A stretch of DNA of 64,000 nt from an uncultured Clostridium sp. (GCF_947039605.1 NZ_CAMQZG010000018.1:1-64000), one strand, 5' to 3'; positions 1 through 9,499 are shown, numbered from the stretch's first letter. Notes: generated by a model not told the origin, from the sequence alone. A program made the numbers and translations.

Positions 1-56
1 TTTTAATCGAAAAACAAAAAAAAGGACATCGACATTGTAGTTTGTCGACGTCCTGT

Positions 57-90
57 AAGAACTAGTTTAAACTAGTTCTTTATTTTTTTT
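57..90 (+). terminator. Rho-independent terminator of an upstream gene
   Basis: A perfect 24-nt palindrome (arms 57-68 and 69-80) is followed by a T-rich tract. A second hairpin with one mismatch (arms 23-34 and 43-54) lies just before it. Both probably end a plus-strand gene that lies left of the window. Confidence 0.75.
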
Positions 91-163
91 GAAAATTTTA
101 TATAATAGTACTTATAAATGTTAAGTATATAAATAAGATTAAATAAAGTTACAAGGAGATAAA

Positions 164-2152
164 ATGCAAAATTTAGATGAATACCAAAAAGAAGCAGTTC
201 TTGCAAAAAGCAAAAACACACTAATAGTTGCACCACCAGGGAGTGGTAAAACTACAGTAATAATAAATAGGGTTAATAATCTGATAGAAAATGGAACAAA
301 TGATAGGAATATAGTAGTCCTTACATTTACAAAATCAGCAGCCGAGAATATGAAAAAAAGATTCCTAAAAGATTTTAACAAAAATAGTAGCCCTTTTTTT
401 GGGACTTTTCATGGATTATTTTACAAAATGCTTCTTAGATATCATGGCAAATTAGATATTATAAGTAATTTTGAATCATATGCAATAATAAAAAAGCAGT
501 TAACAAAATCTAGTGATGATGTTAGCGATGAAAAAATTAAAGAGGTTTTGAATAATATTTCACTAAAAAAATCAAATTATTTAGATAGTGATGGTTTTAG
601 TCCAACTATAAGTAAGGAAATATTTGATGAGTGTTATAAAGTTTACGAAGATTATAAAGAATATAAAAATCTTTTAGATTTTGATGATTTACAAAGAAAA
701 GCTATCGAGCTTTTAAAAAGTAATGAGAGTGTATTAAATGGATATAGAAATTTATTTAAATATATACTTGTAGATGAATTTCAAGATTGCGACAACATTC
801 AAATTGAATTTTTAAAACTTATAAATGAAAATACTTTCTGTGTTGGAGATGAAGACCAGTGTATATATTCATTTAGAGGTTCTAACCCAGAATGTATGGT
901 AGAATTTGATAAGATTTTTGAAAAGGCACAAAAAATATATTTAAAATATAATTATAGAAGTAAAAATAATATAGTAGATTTTTCAAAAAAGATAATAGAT
1001 GAAAATAAGTACAGACATAAAAAAGAAATAGTATCTTATTCAGAGAAAGTTGGTAATATACAATTTGTAGTTCCTTATGATGAATCAGAGCAAAGTAAAT
1101 TTATAGCAGAGAAGATAAAAGAAAGAATTTTAAATGATGATATTTTATATTCTGATAATGTAATTCTTTATAGAACTAATGTAGAATCAAGAGCTGTTAT
1201 TGATAGACTTATAAAGGAAAAAATTCCGTTTAAATTGTTAGATAAAGAATTTAACTTTTTTAAACACTTTGTATGTCAGGATTTAATAGCATATTTAAAG
1301 TTAGCTTTAGACCCAACTGATAAAGAAGCTTTTGCAAAGGTTATAAATAAACCATATAGATATGTTTCAAAGGGTGCGGTATATAAACTTAAAAAAAATG
1401 TTGAGAAAGTAAACTGTTTTGAAAATTTATTGATATCAGGAGAAATACATCCATTCCAAGTGAAGAAGATAGAAGAACTGCGTGATGATGTGGCAAATTT
1501 AAATAGACTTACACTTAGAACAGCAATTGATTTTATACTTAGTGATTTGGATTATTTGGATTATTTAAAAGATTATTCAAATAAGTATAGTCAAAACGTG
1601 GCTGATTTATTTGATATTGTAGATGAGTTTAAAGAATCAGCTAAGGAATTTAATAAGATAATACCATTCTTTGAGCATATAAAAAATGTAGAAGATAATC
1701 TTGTGAAATCTAAAGATGTGAAGCAGGATTCTGTAATTCTTAGTACAATTCATGGAGTTAAGGGGATGGAGTTTAAGAATGTGTATATTATAGACTGTGT
1801 AGATGAGATGTTACCTCATAAGAATGCTAAAGACCATGAAGAGGAGCGTAGGATTTTTTATGTTGCTATTACAAGGGCTATAGATAATGTAAGTATATAT
1901 ATTCCTAAGAATATCAAAGGTAATTTCACTCAGAAAACACCATTTGTACCAGATAGTATTATAAAATCAGATAAGCTTGAGTATACTGGTGGTTTTAAGG
2001 TAGGGCAAAAAGTAAATTCTAAAGTTAATGGAAAAGGTCAGATTGAAGCTATAAAAGATGGTATTGTATCAATAATATTTGGAAATATACTTAGAAGGTA
2101 TGATATAAAGACTGTTGTAGAGGCTAAACTTATAACAGTTATAGAAGATTAA
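164..2152 (+). CDS. UvrD/PcrA-like superfamily 1 DNA helicase
   Basis: A 662-aa ATP-dependent 3'-5' DNA helicase of the UvrD/Rep/PcrA family, expected to act on DNA in repair or replication restart. Walker A is APPGSGKTT at residues 23-31; motif II is VDEFQD near 203-208; GDEDQCIYSFRGS (about 228-240), a YRS motif near 264, STIHGVKGMEF (about 527) and the RRIFYVAITRA motif VI (about 562) follow in the family order. The last 50 residues (GQKVNSKVNGKGQIEAI onward) resemble the Tudor-like tail of PcrA that binds RNA polymerase. It is shorter than a typical PcrA (about 720-740 aa), so it may be a paralogue rather than PcrA itself. The ATG at 164 has an AAGGAG site seven bases upstream. It is monocistronic between two terminators. 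Confidence 0.9.
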   Translation: MQNLDEYQKEAVLAKSKNTLIVAPPGSGKTTVIINRVNNLIENGTNDRNIVVLTFTKSAAENMKKRFLKDFNKNSSPFFGTFHGLFYKMLLRYHGKLDIISNFESYAIIKKQLTKSSDDVSDEKIKEVLNNISLKKSNYLDSDGFSPTISKEIFDECYKVYEDYKEYKNLLDFDDLQRKAIELLKSNESVLNGYRNLFKYILVDEFQDCDNIQIEFLKLINENTFCVGDEDQCIYSFRGSNPECMVEFDKIFEKAQKIYLKYNYRSKNNIVDFSKKIIDENKYRHKKEIVSYSEKVGNIQFVVPYDESEQSKFIAEKIKERILNDDILYSDNVILYRTNVESRAVIDRLIKEKIPFKLLDKEFNFFKHFVCQDLIAYLKLALDPTDKEAFAKVINKPYRYVSKGAVYKLKKNVEKVNCFENLLISGEIHPFQVKKIEELRDDVANLNRLTLRTAIDFILSDLDYLDYLKDYSNKYSQNVADLFDIVDEFKESAKEFNKIIPFFEHIKNVEDNLVKSKDVKQDSVILSTIHGVKGMEFKNVYIIDCVDEMLPHKNAKDHEEERRIFYVAITRAIDNVSIYIPKNIKGNFTQKTPFVPDSIIKSDKLEYTGGFKVGQKVNSKVNGKGQIEAIKDGIVSIIFGNILRRYDIKTVVEAKLITVIED

Positions 2153-2171
2153 AAGTAATGTGATAAATATA

Positions 2172-2209
2172 AAAAGCCTAGTTCTCCATTTTTAGGGAAC
2201 TAGGCTTTT
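2172..2209. terminator. Bidirectional terminator
   Basis: A 13-bp perfect stem (2172-2184 with 2197-2209) flanked by an A-run on one side and a T-run on the other. It can end both the helicase gene and the convergent small gene on the minus strand. Confidence 0.8.
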
Positions 2210-2224
2210 AAAGTTTTAAGAATA

Positions 2225-2410
2225 TTAACCTATATAAGCCATAAATACTCTTTCGATTGAAGTTACTTCATCTGTTGATAATACAACATCAGCAGCTATT
2301 GTAAATTCTACATCTATGTTGATAGTTCCAACAGTTTTATTAGCTATAAGTACTGTGTAAATATCTTGGTCTATTATTTTGTTGAATTTTAAATCGTTAA
2401 TTTTAAACAC
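2225..2410 (-). CDS. Small conserved-looking hypothetical protein (61 aa)
   Basis: I do not recognise this protein. It is 61 aa, non-membrane, with alternating hydrophobic residues that suggest beta strands (TVGTINIDVEFTIAADVVLS) and a short helical tail ending in MAYIG. The only ordinary start in reach is GTG at 2410, and its ribosome site is weak (AGAAAG); the sequence AGGTG overlaps the GTG itself, so a rarer start a few codons in cannot be excluded. It reads toward the bidirectional terminator at 2172-2209, which supports a real transcript. No functional prediction is justified. Confidence 0.5.
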   Translation of the reverse strand: MFKINDLKFNKIIDQDIYTVLIANKTVGTINIDVEFTIAADVVLSTDEVTSIERVFMAYIG

Positions 2411-2574
2411 CTATCTTTCTTTTTTATTTTTTTCTTGTACAAATAAGTTATCGACAGAATCAAATGAAAATTTATGTTTAAATAAATAACATTTTTTTAC
2501 TAAAAAGTAAATAGATACTATAGAAATTCGGTGAAATGTTATGTGTAGTATTAGAATCTTAAAATGAAGAGATA

Positions 2575-2612
2575 TTTACGAGTATTTTTATCTTAACTAA
2601 AATACTCGTAAA
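2575..2612. repeat. Perfect 14-bp inverted repeat in an intergenic region
   Basis: Arms 2575-2588 and 2599-2612 (TTTACGAGTATTTT and its complement) are perfect, with a 10-nt loop and no following T-run on either strand. It lies in the gene-poor stretch 2411-2710, where I see no open reading frame; the rest of that stretch is plain AT-rich sequence. Confidence 0.6.
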
Positions 2613-2710
2613 CGATAATTAAATTATTAAAAACAAATCGTAAAGTTTATTTCATTAATTTGAAGTCTAAAATAGCTTAATATATAATTTTAGTGAATAT
2701 TAAATTTAAA

Positions 2711-3292
2711 GGAGATTTTAATAGGAATAAGAGCTGATATGGATGCATTACCATAGCTGCAAGTTTAATTATGAGTTTACAGACTGTAATTAGTAGAGAA
2801 ATATCAGGAGCTGTTATTACTATTGGGCAAATTGAAGCTGGGACAGCTCCAAATATTATACCAGATCAAGCTATACTAAAAGGCATAATAAGAACTTTAA
2901 GTAATGAGAAAAGAGAATATATTGTAAGACGTGTAGAAGAAATAACCAAAGGTTTAGTTAGAACAATGAGAGGTGAAGTTTCTATATTTATTGAAGAAAG
3001 TTATCCATCATTAATAAATAATTCAAAATGTGTAAAACTAGTAAGGGATGCAGCTCAATTAATTCTTGAAAAAGAGAATATTCTAGAGCAAAAAAAAACT
3101 AAATTAGGGGTTGAAAGTTTCGCATGTTTTGCAAAAGAAGTTGATTCAGTATTTTATTTTTTAGGTGTGAGAAATGAAAAAAAAGGGATGATACATCCAG
3201 CGCATAGTACATTATTTCAAATAGATGAAGAGTCTATAGAAATAGGGATAGCATTGCAGTGCCAAAGTGCATTTAATTATTTGACAAAGTAA
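2711..3292 (+). pseudogene. Decayed M20-family amidohydrolase/peptidase
   Basis: This is the remnant of an M20 metal-dependent amidohydrolase (aminoacylase/hippurate-hydrolase group). A short piece at 2724-2756 encodes GIRADMDALP, the conserved first metal-site region, and then stops at TAG. Directly after it, in another frame, AASLIMSLQTVISREI begins (2756 onward). That is where the dimerisation (lid) domain starts in intact members, and it continues through EAGTAPNIIPDQAILKGIIRT to the C-terminal catalytic part. Roughly 110 residues between the two pieces, with most of the metal ligands, and the N-terminus are missing. An open frame of 173 codons from ATG 2771 remains and could be translated, but the product cannot be an active M20 enzyme. 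Confidence 0.8.
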
Positions 3293-3355
3293 TTAAATAT
3301 CGGTAATCTATAACAATGGATAAATTTAATTAAAAGAACAGTAGGAGTTGGAAGA

Positions 3356-4327
3356 ATGAATATAGAAATAGGATTGAACGAAGCAGGACAAAGATTAGAC
3401 AAGTTTCTAAGAAAGCTTTTAAAGGATGTACCACTAAGTACTATCTTCAAAGCATTAAGAAAAGGTGACGTAAGAGTCAATGGAAAAAAACAAAAAGAAA
3501 AATATTCACTTGTTAAAGGTGATTTAGTAACAATAAAATACATAACAAGCAATGCTAAAAATGAATCTCCAAAAAAATTCCAAACTGTAGATGCTTCAAA
3601 AATTAAAATAGTTTATGAAGATGAAAATATGGTTTTAGTGGAAAAATGGCCAGGAGTATTAGTTCATGCTGATCAAAAAGATGGAGACCCAACATTAAAT
3701 GACTATGTGTTATCACATTTATTTAAAAAAGGGGATTATGTTCCAAAAAATGAAATTACATTCACACCAGCACCATGTAATAGATTAGATAGAAATACAT
3801 CTGGAATAGTATTCTTTGGTAAAAACTTTGAATCTCTTAAAGCAATAAATGAAATGCTAAGAGAGAGAACAGTTGAAAAATATTACTGTGCATTAGTTAA
3901 AGGAAGAGTAAAAGAAGGAAGATATGAAGCTTTCATAACTAAAGATGAGGCTAATAATAAATCACAAGTATTCTATGATAATAAGGCAAATACTAAAAAG
4001 ATTGCAATGGATGTTAAAGTCTTGGAAACAGATGGATTATTCTCATTCTTAGAAATTGAGTTAATCACTGGTAGAAGTCATCAGTTAAGAGCACATCTTG
4101 CATTCTTAGGACATCCAATAGTAGGTGATTATAAATATGGAGATAGAAAACTTAATTCATTCTTTGAAAATAAGTTTGGATTAACATTCCAGTTCTTATA
4201 CGCTTATAAAGTTGTATTTAGAGATGTTCCAGAGAAACTTGAATATCTAAAAAACAAAACAATCACAGAAGCATTACCTCCAATCTTTAAAAAGATTAAA
4301 AGAGATGTGTTTAAAGTTAGATTCTAA
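3356..4327 (+). CDS. RluA-family 23S rRNA pseudouridine synthase
   Basis: A 323-aa enzyme that isomerises uridines to pseudouridine in RNA, most likely 23S rRNA. Residues about 12-60 form an S4 RNA-binding domain (RLDKFLRKLLKDVPLSTIF ... VRVNGKKQKEKY). The catalytic aspartate is D145 in NRLDRNTSG, the RluA signature with N in place of the usual H. GRSHQLRAHLAFLGHPI is the conserved motif III. Length fits the RluC/RluD group. AGGAG at 3343-3347 sets the ATG start. It stands alone between the pseudogene and the flippase gene. Which uridine is modified cannot be told from sequence. Confidence 0.9.
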   Translation: MNIEIGLNEAGQRLDKFLRKLLKDVPLSTIFKALRKGDVRVNGKKQKEKYSLVKGDLVTIKYITSNAKNESPKKFQTVDASKIKIVYEDENMVLVEKWPGVLVHADQKDGDPTLNDYVLSHLFKKGDYVPKNEITFTPAPCNRLDRNTSGIVFFGKNFESLKAINEMLRERTVEKYYCALVKGRVKEGRYEAFITKDEANNKSQVFYDNKANTKKIAMDVKVLETDGLFSFLEIELITGRSHQLRAHLAFLGHPIVGDYKYGDRKLNSFFENKFGLTFQFLYAYKVVFRDVPEKLEYLKNKTITEALPPIFKKIKRDVFKVRF

Positions 4328-4369
4328 GATAAATTAAAATAATTTTATTTTTATGGGGGAAATTAAATT

Positions 4370-5980
4370 ATGAAAGAACAATCAATAACAAGGAGTTTTG
4401 CTATATTATCTATAGCTGGTATTTTAGCAAAGCTTATGTCACTTTTATATGTTCCAGTACTTAAAGAAGTTTTAGGACCAGAAGGACTTGGAATATATTT
4501 TAAAGTTTATGATGTTTTTGTTTTTATTTATGCCGTTACAAATGTAGGAATGCAAACTGCTATATCTAAGTATGTAGCAGAACTTGCAGCCGTTGGAAAT
4601 TATAAAGATGCTATTAGAACATTTAAAATTTCCAGAACATTATTAATAATTGTTGGAACGATATGTACAGCCATAATGTTTCTTGGTGCTCAGGGTATAG
4701 CTAATATAACTGGGAATCCAAACATTGTATATGGACTTATGTTTTTATCACCGGCAATAATAACTACTTGCATTCTAGCAACTTATAAAGGTTATTTCCA
4801 AGGTAGAAATCAGATGAAACCAGTAGCAATTGCAAGTCTGGTAGAACAATTTGTAAATGTTATAATAAGTATTGCGTTTGCAATGGTTCTTATGAAATAT
4901 GGACCGGAAATTGGTAGTGCAGGTGGAACACTTGGAACTTCAATAGGGGCTGTGATAGCGGTTGGATATCTAGTATATGTATATTACATATTTAAACCAG
5001 AAGCAGAAGCTAAAGAGAAGCAAGATAGTTCAGTTAAAAGAGTAAAACCAAAAAAGATGATGAAAATTCTTATAACTTATGGATTGCCAATAACACTTAG
5101 TGCAGGTCTTCAGAATTTTGGGAATCTTATAGATATGGCAAATGTTAGTTCAAGACTTGCGGTAGCAGGTTTTTCATCGGCTAAAGCAGATGAATTATAT
5201 GGATTATTAGGGCAGTGGAGAACACTTATAAATGTACCTATGATATTTATAACTTCATTATGTATAGCAATGTTACCTGTATTATCGAAAGCTAATGTTT
5301 TAAAAGATCAAATATCAATGAAAAAGAATATAAAATTTTCATTTAGAATAACATATTTAGTAGGAATACCATCTGCTATAGGATTAGCTGTATTAGCAGA
5401 AGAAGTGTATCAGTATATGTATGGAGATTCTACAGGCTATGGAATGATGGTAATTGGGTCAATGACTGTAGTTTTAATGGCATTAGTGTTTGTACAAAAT
5501 ATAGTATTGCAAAGTATTAATAATTTTTACTATGTAGTTATGACACTTATAGTAGGACTTACTGTAAAATTCTTTTCAAACTATATTTTAGTAGCAAACC
5601 CTGATATTAATATATATGGAGCTGTTATAGGATTCTATTTATACTTTATAATAGTAATATTTTTAAATAATATAAAAATTAAAGATGTGACAAAAATTAA
5701 TATAGGTCACATGAAATTACTTAGAAAACCATTAATAGCATCAATATATATGGGGTGTGGAATAGCTTTAGCTAGATTTATAATAAGTAAAATGTTTGTA
5801 GTAGCTAATTTTGGAACATTAATTGGATTAGTTTATACAGGAGTTTTAATTATAATAGGAGTGCTTTTATATGGACAAGCATTGCTTATGCTTAAAGCTA
5901 TAAAATCTGAAGATATAAAATCTGTATCACCAGGTCTTTATAATAGAATACCTAAAAAAATAAAAGATAAGTTGCAATAA
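4370..5980 (+). CDS. MOP-superfamily flippase (MurJ/SpoVB-like), polysaccharide export
   Basis: A 536-aa polytopic membrane protein with about 14 hydrophobic segments, of the oligosaccharide flippase branch of the MOP superfamily (MurJ, SpoVB, YtgP/Amj partners). The family hallmarks ITRSFAILSIAGILAKLMSL at the N-terminus and LGPEGLGIYFKVYDVF (about residues 36-51) are present. Such proteins move lipid-linked precursors, including lipid II, across the cytoplasmic membrane. A second, related gene converges on it from the right. Start ATG 4370 follows GGGGGAAA. Whether it is the vegetative MurJ or an accessory exporter is not clear from sequence. Confidence 0.85.
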   Translation: MKEQSITRSFAILSIAGILAKLMSLLYVPVLKEVLGPEGLGIYFKVYDVFVFIYAVTNVGMQTAISKYVAELAAVGNYKDAIRTFKISRTLLIIVGTICTAIMFLGAQGIANITGNPNIVYGLMFLSPAIITTCILATYKGYFQGRNQMKPVAIASLVEQFVNVIISIAFAMVLMKYGPEIGSAGGTLGTSIGAVIAVGYLVYVYYIFKPEAEAKEKQDSSVKRVKPKKMMKILITYGLPITLSAGLQNFGNLIDMANVSSRLAVAGFSSAKADELYGLLGQWRTLINVPMIFITSLCIAMLPVLSKANVLKDQISMKKNIKFSFRITYLVGIPSAIGLAVLAEEVYQYMYGDSTGYGMMVIGSMTVVLMALVFVQNIVLQSINNFYYVVMTLIVGLTVKFFSNYILVANPDINIYGAVIGFYLYFIIVIFLNNIKIKDVTKINIGHMKLLRKPLIASIYMGCGIALARFIISKMFVVANFGTLIGLVYTGVLIIIGVLLYGQALLMLKAIKSEDIKSVSPGLYNRIPKKIKDKLQ

Positions 5981-5996
5981 TTGCAACTTATCTTTT
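5962..5996. terminator. Bidirectional terminator spanning both converging stop codons
   Basis: A perfect 16-bp stem (5962-5977 with 5981-5996) whose 3-nt loop is the TAA stop of the plus-strand flippase gene; the TAA of the minus-strand gene (5988-5990) lies in the other arm. T-runs follow on both strands. Confidence 0.8.
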
Positions 5997-7505
5997 TCTT
6001 ATAACAAACCTTTTTTGCCTTGTAAGGAAAATTAATAAACCAAATAATAGTACAACTAAAATTGATATTATCAAACTTTGAAATCTATAATCAATAAAAT
6101 TTGTGTAAGCTACAACAATTTTAAGGATATAGAATCCAAGTGCACCAGTTAAAGAATAAATAATTATATTAGGTAAGGATATATCTATATTTATAAGTTT
6201 ATAAACCTCATATAAATTTAAAAGTAAGGTTAATATAGATACAATAAACATAGTAATAGCAAAACCAAGTACATTTATGGATGGTATTGCAGTTAAAATG
6301 AATAATAAGGAAATTTCAACAATTTCAATTATTACAGTATTCTTTAAAATTGCCTTAGGCTTATCTAGTCCATTCAAAATTCCAAACATTGTATTAGCAG
6401 CAAATAAAATAGGCATAGATATAGAAGCGATTTTTATATATAGCCCTAAATCATCTCTATCAAAAAATATTCTACCTAAGGAATTAGGGATACATAAACA
6501 AAGAATAGTTGTACAAATTCCAACTATAAATGATACTTTTAACACATTCTTAATTCGTCTAACTACTCCTGAATAATCATTTTTACTAAGACTTTGCGAG
6601 AGGTCAGGAATTAAAAGAGTGTTAAGTGAGCCTATAATAATAAGTGGGAAGGTAACTATAGTTAGAGCCATTCCAGAATACCGACCAATTATAGATAAAG
6701 CCTCTGAATATTCTAAACCAGCTAGCATAAGCCGTCTTGGAATGATAAGTGTGGATATGGTTGCAAAAATACTAATAAAGAATCCATTTAAACAAAGTGG
6801 TATAGAAGTAGATAAAATATCTTTTAATAATACTTTTTTAGACTTTGTATTTAAATTAGATTTTGGGATATCTTTAGTTGAAAATTTAAAAAAGCCATAA
6901 AGAAGTAAAAGACTTTGGAATTCCCCAAGGCATATAGAAATATATACAAGAACAACTAAGTTCTCTAGACTAGTACATTTAAACATAAGTATTAAAACAA
7001 ATAAAATAATAATTCTGATACCTTTTTCTAGGATATCAATAGTTGCAGGTATTTTAATTTTACCACTACCGTAAAAATAACCTTTTAATATATTAGATAA
7101 AGCAATACAAATCATAGCAGGACATGTCACCATAATTGCTTTGATAGTTCTAGGGTCACGAACCCACCATTCTCCAATCTTAGGCGAAAGAAAGAAAACC
7201 AATATACCTATACAAAAAGCCCAAATAAAATTAAATTTAGCAATAGTTTTCATGCTCTTAAAAATATTATTAAATTCATTTCTAGCTGAATAAATTGCTG
7301 TAAATTTTGATATAGAAGCAACAATGCCAGCAGTCATTAAAGAGATAAATAGATTATATATAGGCATAACAAGACCAAAAAGACCCATTCCTTCAGGACC
7401 AAGAATTTTCGAGAGATATATAGAAAATATAAATCCTAAGACACCGGTAGCTAAATTAGATGTTGTAAGTAAAAAGGAGTTTTTATAAAAATTATCTTTA
7501 GACAT
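5988..7505 (-). CDS. spoVB: SpoVB-like stage V sporulation flippase
   Basis: A 505-aa MOP-superfamily membrane protein. The N-terminus FLLTTSNLATGVLGFIFSIY, then LSKILGPEGMGLFGLVMPIYN, and the region FGILNGLDKPKAILKNT near residue 360 fit SpoVB, which flips lipid-linked peptidoglycan precursors for spore cortex synthesis. The ATG at 7505 is preceded by GGTGGTGAG and is preferred to a TTG nine codons upstream that has no ribosome site. Upstream is a dyad (AAAGAATAT at 7537-7545, complement at 7562-7570) that could be a regulator site; a CATAGAAT element there is sigma-E-like, but the matching -35 is uncertain. The SpoVB assignment is good, its exact sporulation role is inferred. Confidence 0.8.
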   Translation of the reverse strand: MSKDNFYKNSFLLTTSNLATGVLGFIFSIYLSKILGPEGMGLFGLVMPIYNLFISLMTAGIVASISKFTAIYSARNEFNNIFKSMKTIAKFNFIWAFCIGILVFFLSPKIGEWWVRDPRTIKAIMVTCPAMICIALSNILKGYFYGSGKIKIPATIDILEKGIRIIILFVLILMFKCTSLENLVVLVYISICLGEFQSLLLLYGFFKFSTKDIPKSNLNTKSKKVLLKDILSTSIPLCLNGFFISIFATISTLIIPRRLMLAGLEYSEALSIIGRYSGMALTIVTFPLIIIGSLNTLLIPDLSQSLSKNDYSGVVRRIKNVLKVSFIVGICTTILCLCIPNSLGRIFFDRDDLGLYIKIASISMPILFAANTMFGILNGLDKPKAILKNTVIIEIVEISLLFILTAIPSINVLGFAITMFIVSILTLLLNLYEVYKLINIDISLPNIIIYSLTGALGFYILKIVVAYTNFIDYRFQSLIISILVVLLFGLLIFLTRQKRFVIRKR

Positions 7506-7649
7506 AGTCTCACCACCTTTAAAAATATTCAATAGTAAAGAATATTCTATGTAGAGTAAAAATATTCTTTATTAAAATATATTATGTAATTAATTTTTTG
7601 AGTAAAACTTACATATATATGTAAATGAATTAGAATAAGGTGGTGTTTT

Positions 7650-8930
7650 ATGAAAAAGTTTTTTTTACTTATATTAGTAGGCGGAATATTGGTAAGTTCA
7701 TATTGTATTGTTAAGTTGAAGATGGAGGGAGTTTCTAAAGAGAAAAATCAATATAGGACAGAATTTATTTCAAGTGGTTTAGAGGGGGCGGAAGATTTTG
7801 TGTTTGATGAATTGAATAATATTTATGTTTCACTCGAAAATAAAGTTATAAAAATAAATAATGATAATACAAAAGAGATACTTTTTGAAGAAAAAAAAAT
7901 AAAAATAAAAGATATTGCATATTTAGAAAATGAGATTTTTTATTTATATGATGATAAATTAAATGCTTATTGTTTAAAAACAGGTCGGCATAAATTAGTT
8001 GTTGATGAAATACCAACACAAGGCGATTATTCAGATAACAAGATTTTAGTTAAAGATGGTGAGTTATATATAACTGTAGGGTCTGCAACGAACTCTGGCG
8101 TGGTAGGGAAAGACAATAAATGGAGAGCGAGTAATGCTTATGATTTACCTGCAAAAGAAATTTTTTTGAGCAATAGCAAATTTGATGGAACTAGTCCATA
8201 TAGTTCATACAAAACTATTAATGAAGAAGAGAAAACAAGAAGAGAAAATAAAATTGGTAATGCAAGTATAATAAAAGTAAATCCAAAGACTAAAGAATCT
8301 ATATTAATAGCAGATGGAGTACGTAATGTGGAGGGGATAGATTTTGATAGTGAGAATAATATATATATGACTGTTGGTGGAATTGAATATAGAGGGGCTA
8401 GGCCATTATATGGGGATGCGGATTATATATACGAGCTAAAAGAAAATAGTTTTTATGGGTGGCCAGATTATAGTGGTGGAGATCCAGTGGATTCAGTAAG
8501 GTTTAGAAAGGAAGGGAAAGCAAAGCAAAGCTTTATACTAAAAAAACATAAACATAAACCAGAGGCTCCAATTTATCAGCATAATGAGGTGAGCTCATTA
8601 GGTTCAATGGCAATAGATAGACATGGAGATATAGAAAATAAAGATTCCTTTTTTATTTACGATAAATTAAGTGATAGTATTTTTAATATACAAAAAACAG
8701 GTGCAAAGAAAAAAGTTTTAGAATTGAAAAATTCAGATATAGAAAAAATTTTAATAAATGATGAGAGTTTATATTTATTAGATAAAAAAAATGGATATAT
8801 ATTGAAAGTGTTTGAAGATACTAATTCTATAGAAATAGCTAATAATATTAAAATATTAATTTTAGCAGTTATAGTGATGAGTATTCTAGGTATAACACTA
8901 ATATTATTTATAAAAAGAAAATGTAAATAA
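7650..8930 (+). CDS. Membrane-anchored beta-propeller protein, glucose/sorbosone dehydrogenase-like
   Basis: A 426-aa protein with an N-terminal membrane segment (about residues 4-21) and a second one at the extreme C-terminus (about 402-421), followed by IKRKCK. The large part between lies outside the cell if the C-terminal positive tail stays inside. It contains propeller blades of the NHL/sorbosone-dehydrogenase kind: NASIIKVNPKTKESILIADG, RNVEGIDFDSENNIYMTVGG, NSFYGWPDYSGGDPV and APIYQHNEVSSLGSMAIDRH. In that family these repeats bind PQQ or act on sugars; PQQ use is not to be expected here and I do not claim an enzyme activity. AAGGTGGTG precedes the ATG. Confidence 0.65.
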   Translation: MKKFFLLILVGGILVSSYCIVKLKMEGVSKEKNQYRTEFISSGLEGAEDFVFDELNNIYVSLENKVIKINNDNTKEILFEEKKIKIKDIAYLENEIFYLYDDKLNAYCLKTGRHKLVVDEIPTQGDYSDNKILVKDGELYITVGSATNSGVVGKDNKWRASNAYDLPAKEIFLSNSKFDGTSPYSSYKTINEEEKTRRENKIGNASIIKVNPKTKESILIADGVRNVEGIDFDSENNIYMTVGGIEYRGARPLYGDADYIYELKENSFYGWPDYSGGDPVDSVRFRKEGKAKQSFILKKHKHKPEAPIYQHNEVSSLGSMAIDRHGDIENKDSFFIYDKLSDSIFNIQKTGAKKKVLELKNSDIEKILINDESLYLLDKKNGYILKVFEDTNSIEIANNIKILILAVIVMSILGITLILFIKRKCK

Positions 8931-9001
8931 GAATACTTGTATTGATTTTTTTAAGTAAAATATGTAAACTTAATGTAATATATTTCTAGGAGTTGGTTAT
9001 T

Positions 9002-9499
9002 TTGCGAATAAGTCCTAAACGGACCGTTGTTAATCTTAAATATATAGAATTAAAAGGAGATATTTTAGATGTAAGTTTAGATGATACAGGGGTAATCTAT
9101 AATTTAATCAAAAGCAAAAATAATGAGGACATTAGTTTAAGTTATTTAAAAGATTCAAAAGATGAAGAGGGGAAATTTGATTGTTGCACTTTATTTTTTT
9201 CCTTAGGAACATTAAGCAAAGGAGATTCAAAAGTGTTGATACAAGATATATCCAAATTAATAAAATTTGATGGTGAATTATATTTATGGGATAGAATAAA
9301 AGTTAAAAATGAGATCATAAGAGATAATGTAATTGTAAAAATGCCAGATGAAACGGATAAAAAATTTCAACTGATGAATTTGAATCCATTTTATGAATTT
9401 AATGATTCTAGATGTCGAGAATTGCTAAAAAATAACTTTATGATTATAGAAACTTTGATTTGGGATAATGTTATTTATATAAAGGCTAAAAAAATATAA
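9002..9499 (+). CDS. Methyltransferase-like hypothetical protein
   Basis: A 165-aa soluble protein. The order of strands (YIELKGDILDVSLDDTGVIYNLI, then CCTLFFSLGTLSKGD, then GELYLWDRIK) is that of a class I SAM-dependent methyltransferase core, but the glycine-rich SAM motif is not intact, so activity is doubtful. The ribosome site AGGAG at 8988-8992 fits a TTG start at 9002 (nine bases away) and not the in-frame TTG at 8993, which directly abuts it. It is unlinked to the V-ATPase operon, whose own promoter lies downstream. Confidence 0.5.
   Translation: MRISPKRTVVNLKYIELKGDILDVSLDDTGVIYNLIKSKNNEDISLSYLKDSKDEEGKFDCCTLFFSLGTLSKGDSKVLIQDISKLIKFDGELYLWDRIKVKNEIIRDNVIVKMPDETDKKFQLMNLNPFYEFNDSRCRELLKNNFMIIETLIWDNVIYIKAKKI

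Noticed and set aside
13..381. Minus-strand open frame across the start of the helicase gene (139-381)
   Set aside because: It lies opposite a clear helicase coding region and has no ribosome site; same for the other long frames opposite the ATPase, arg, pab and fol genes.
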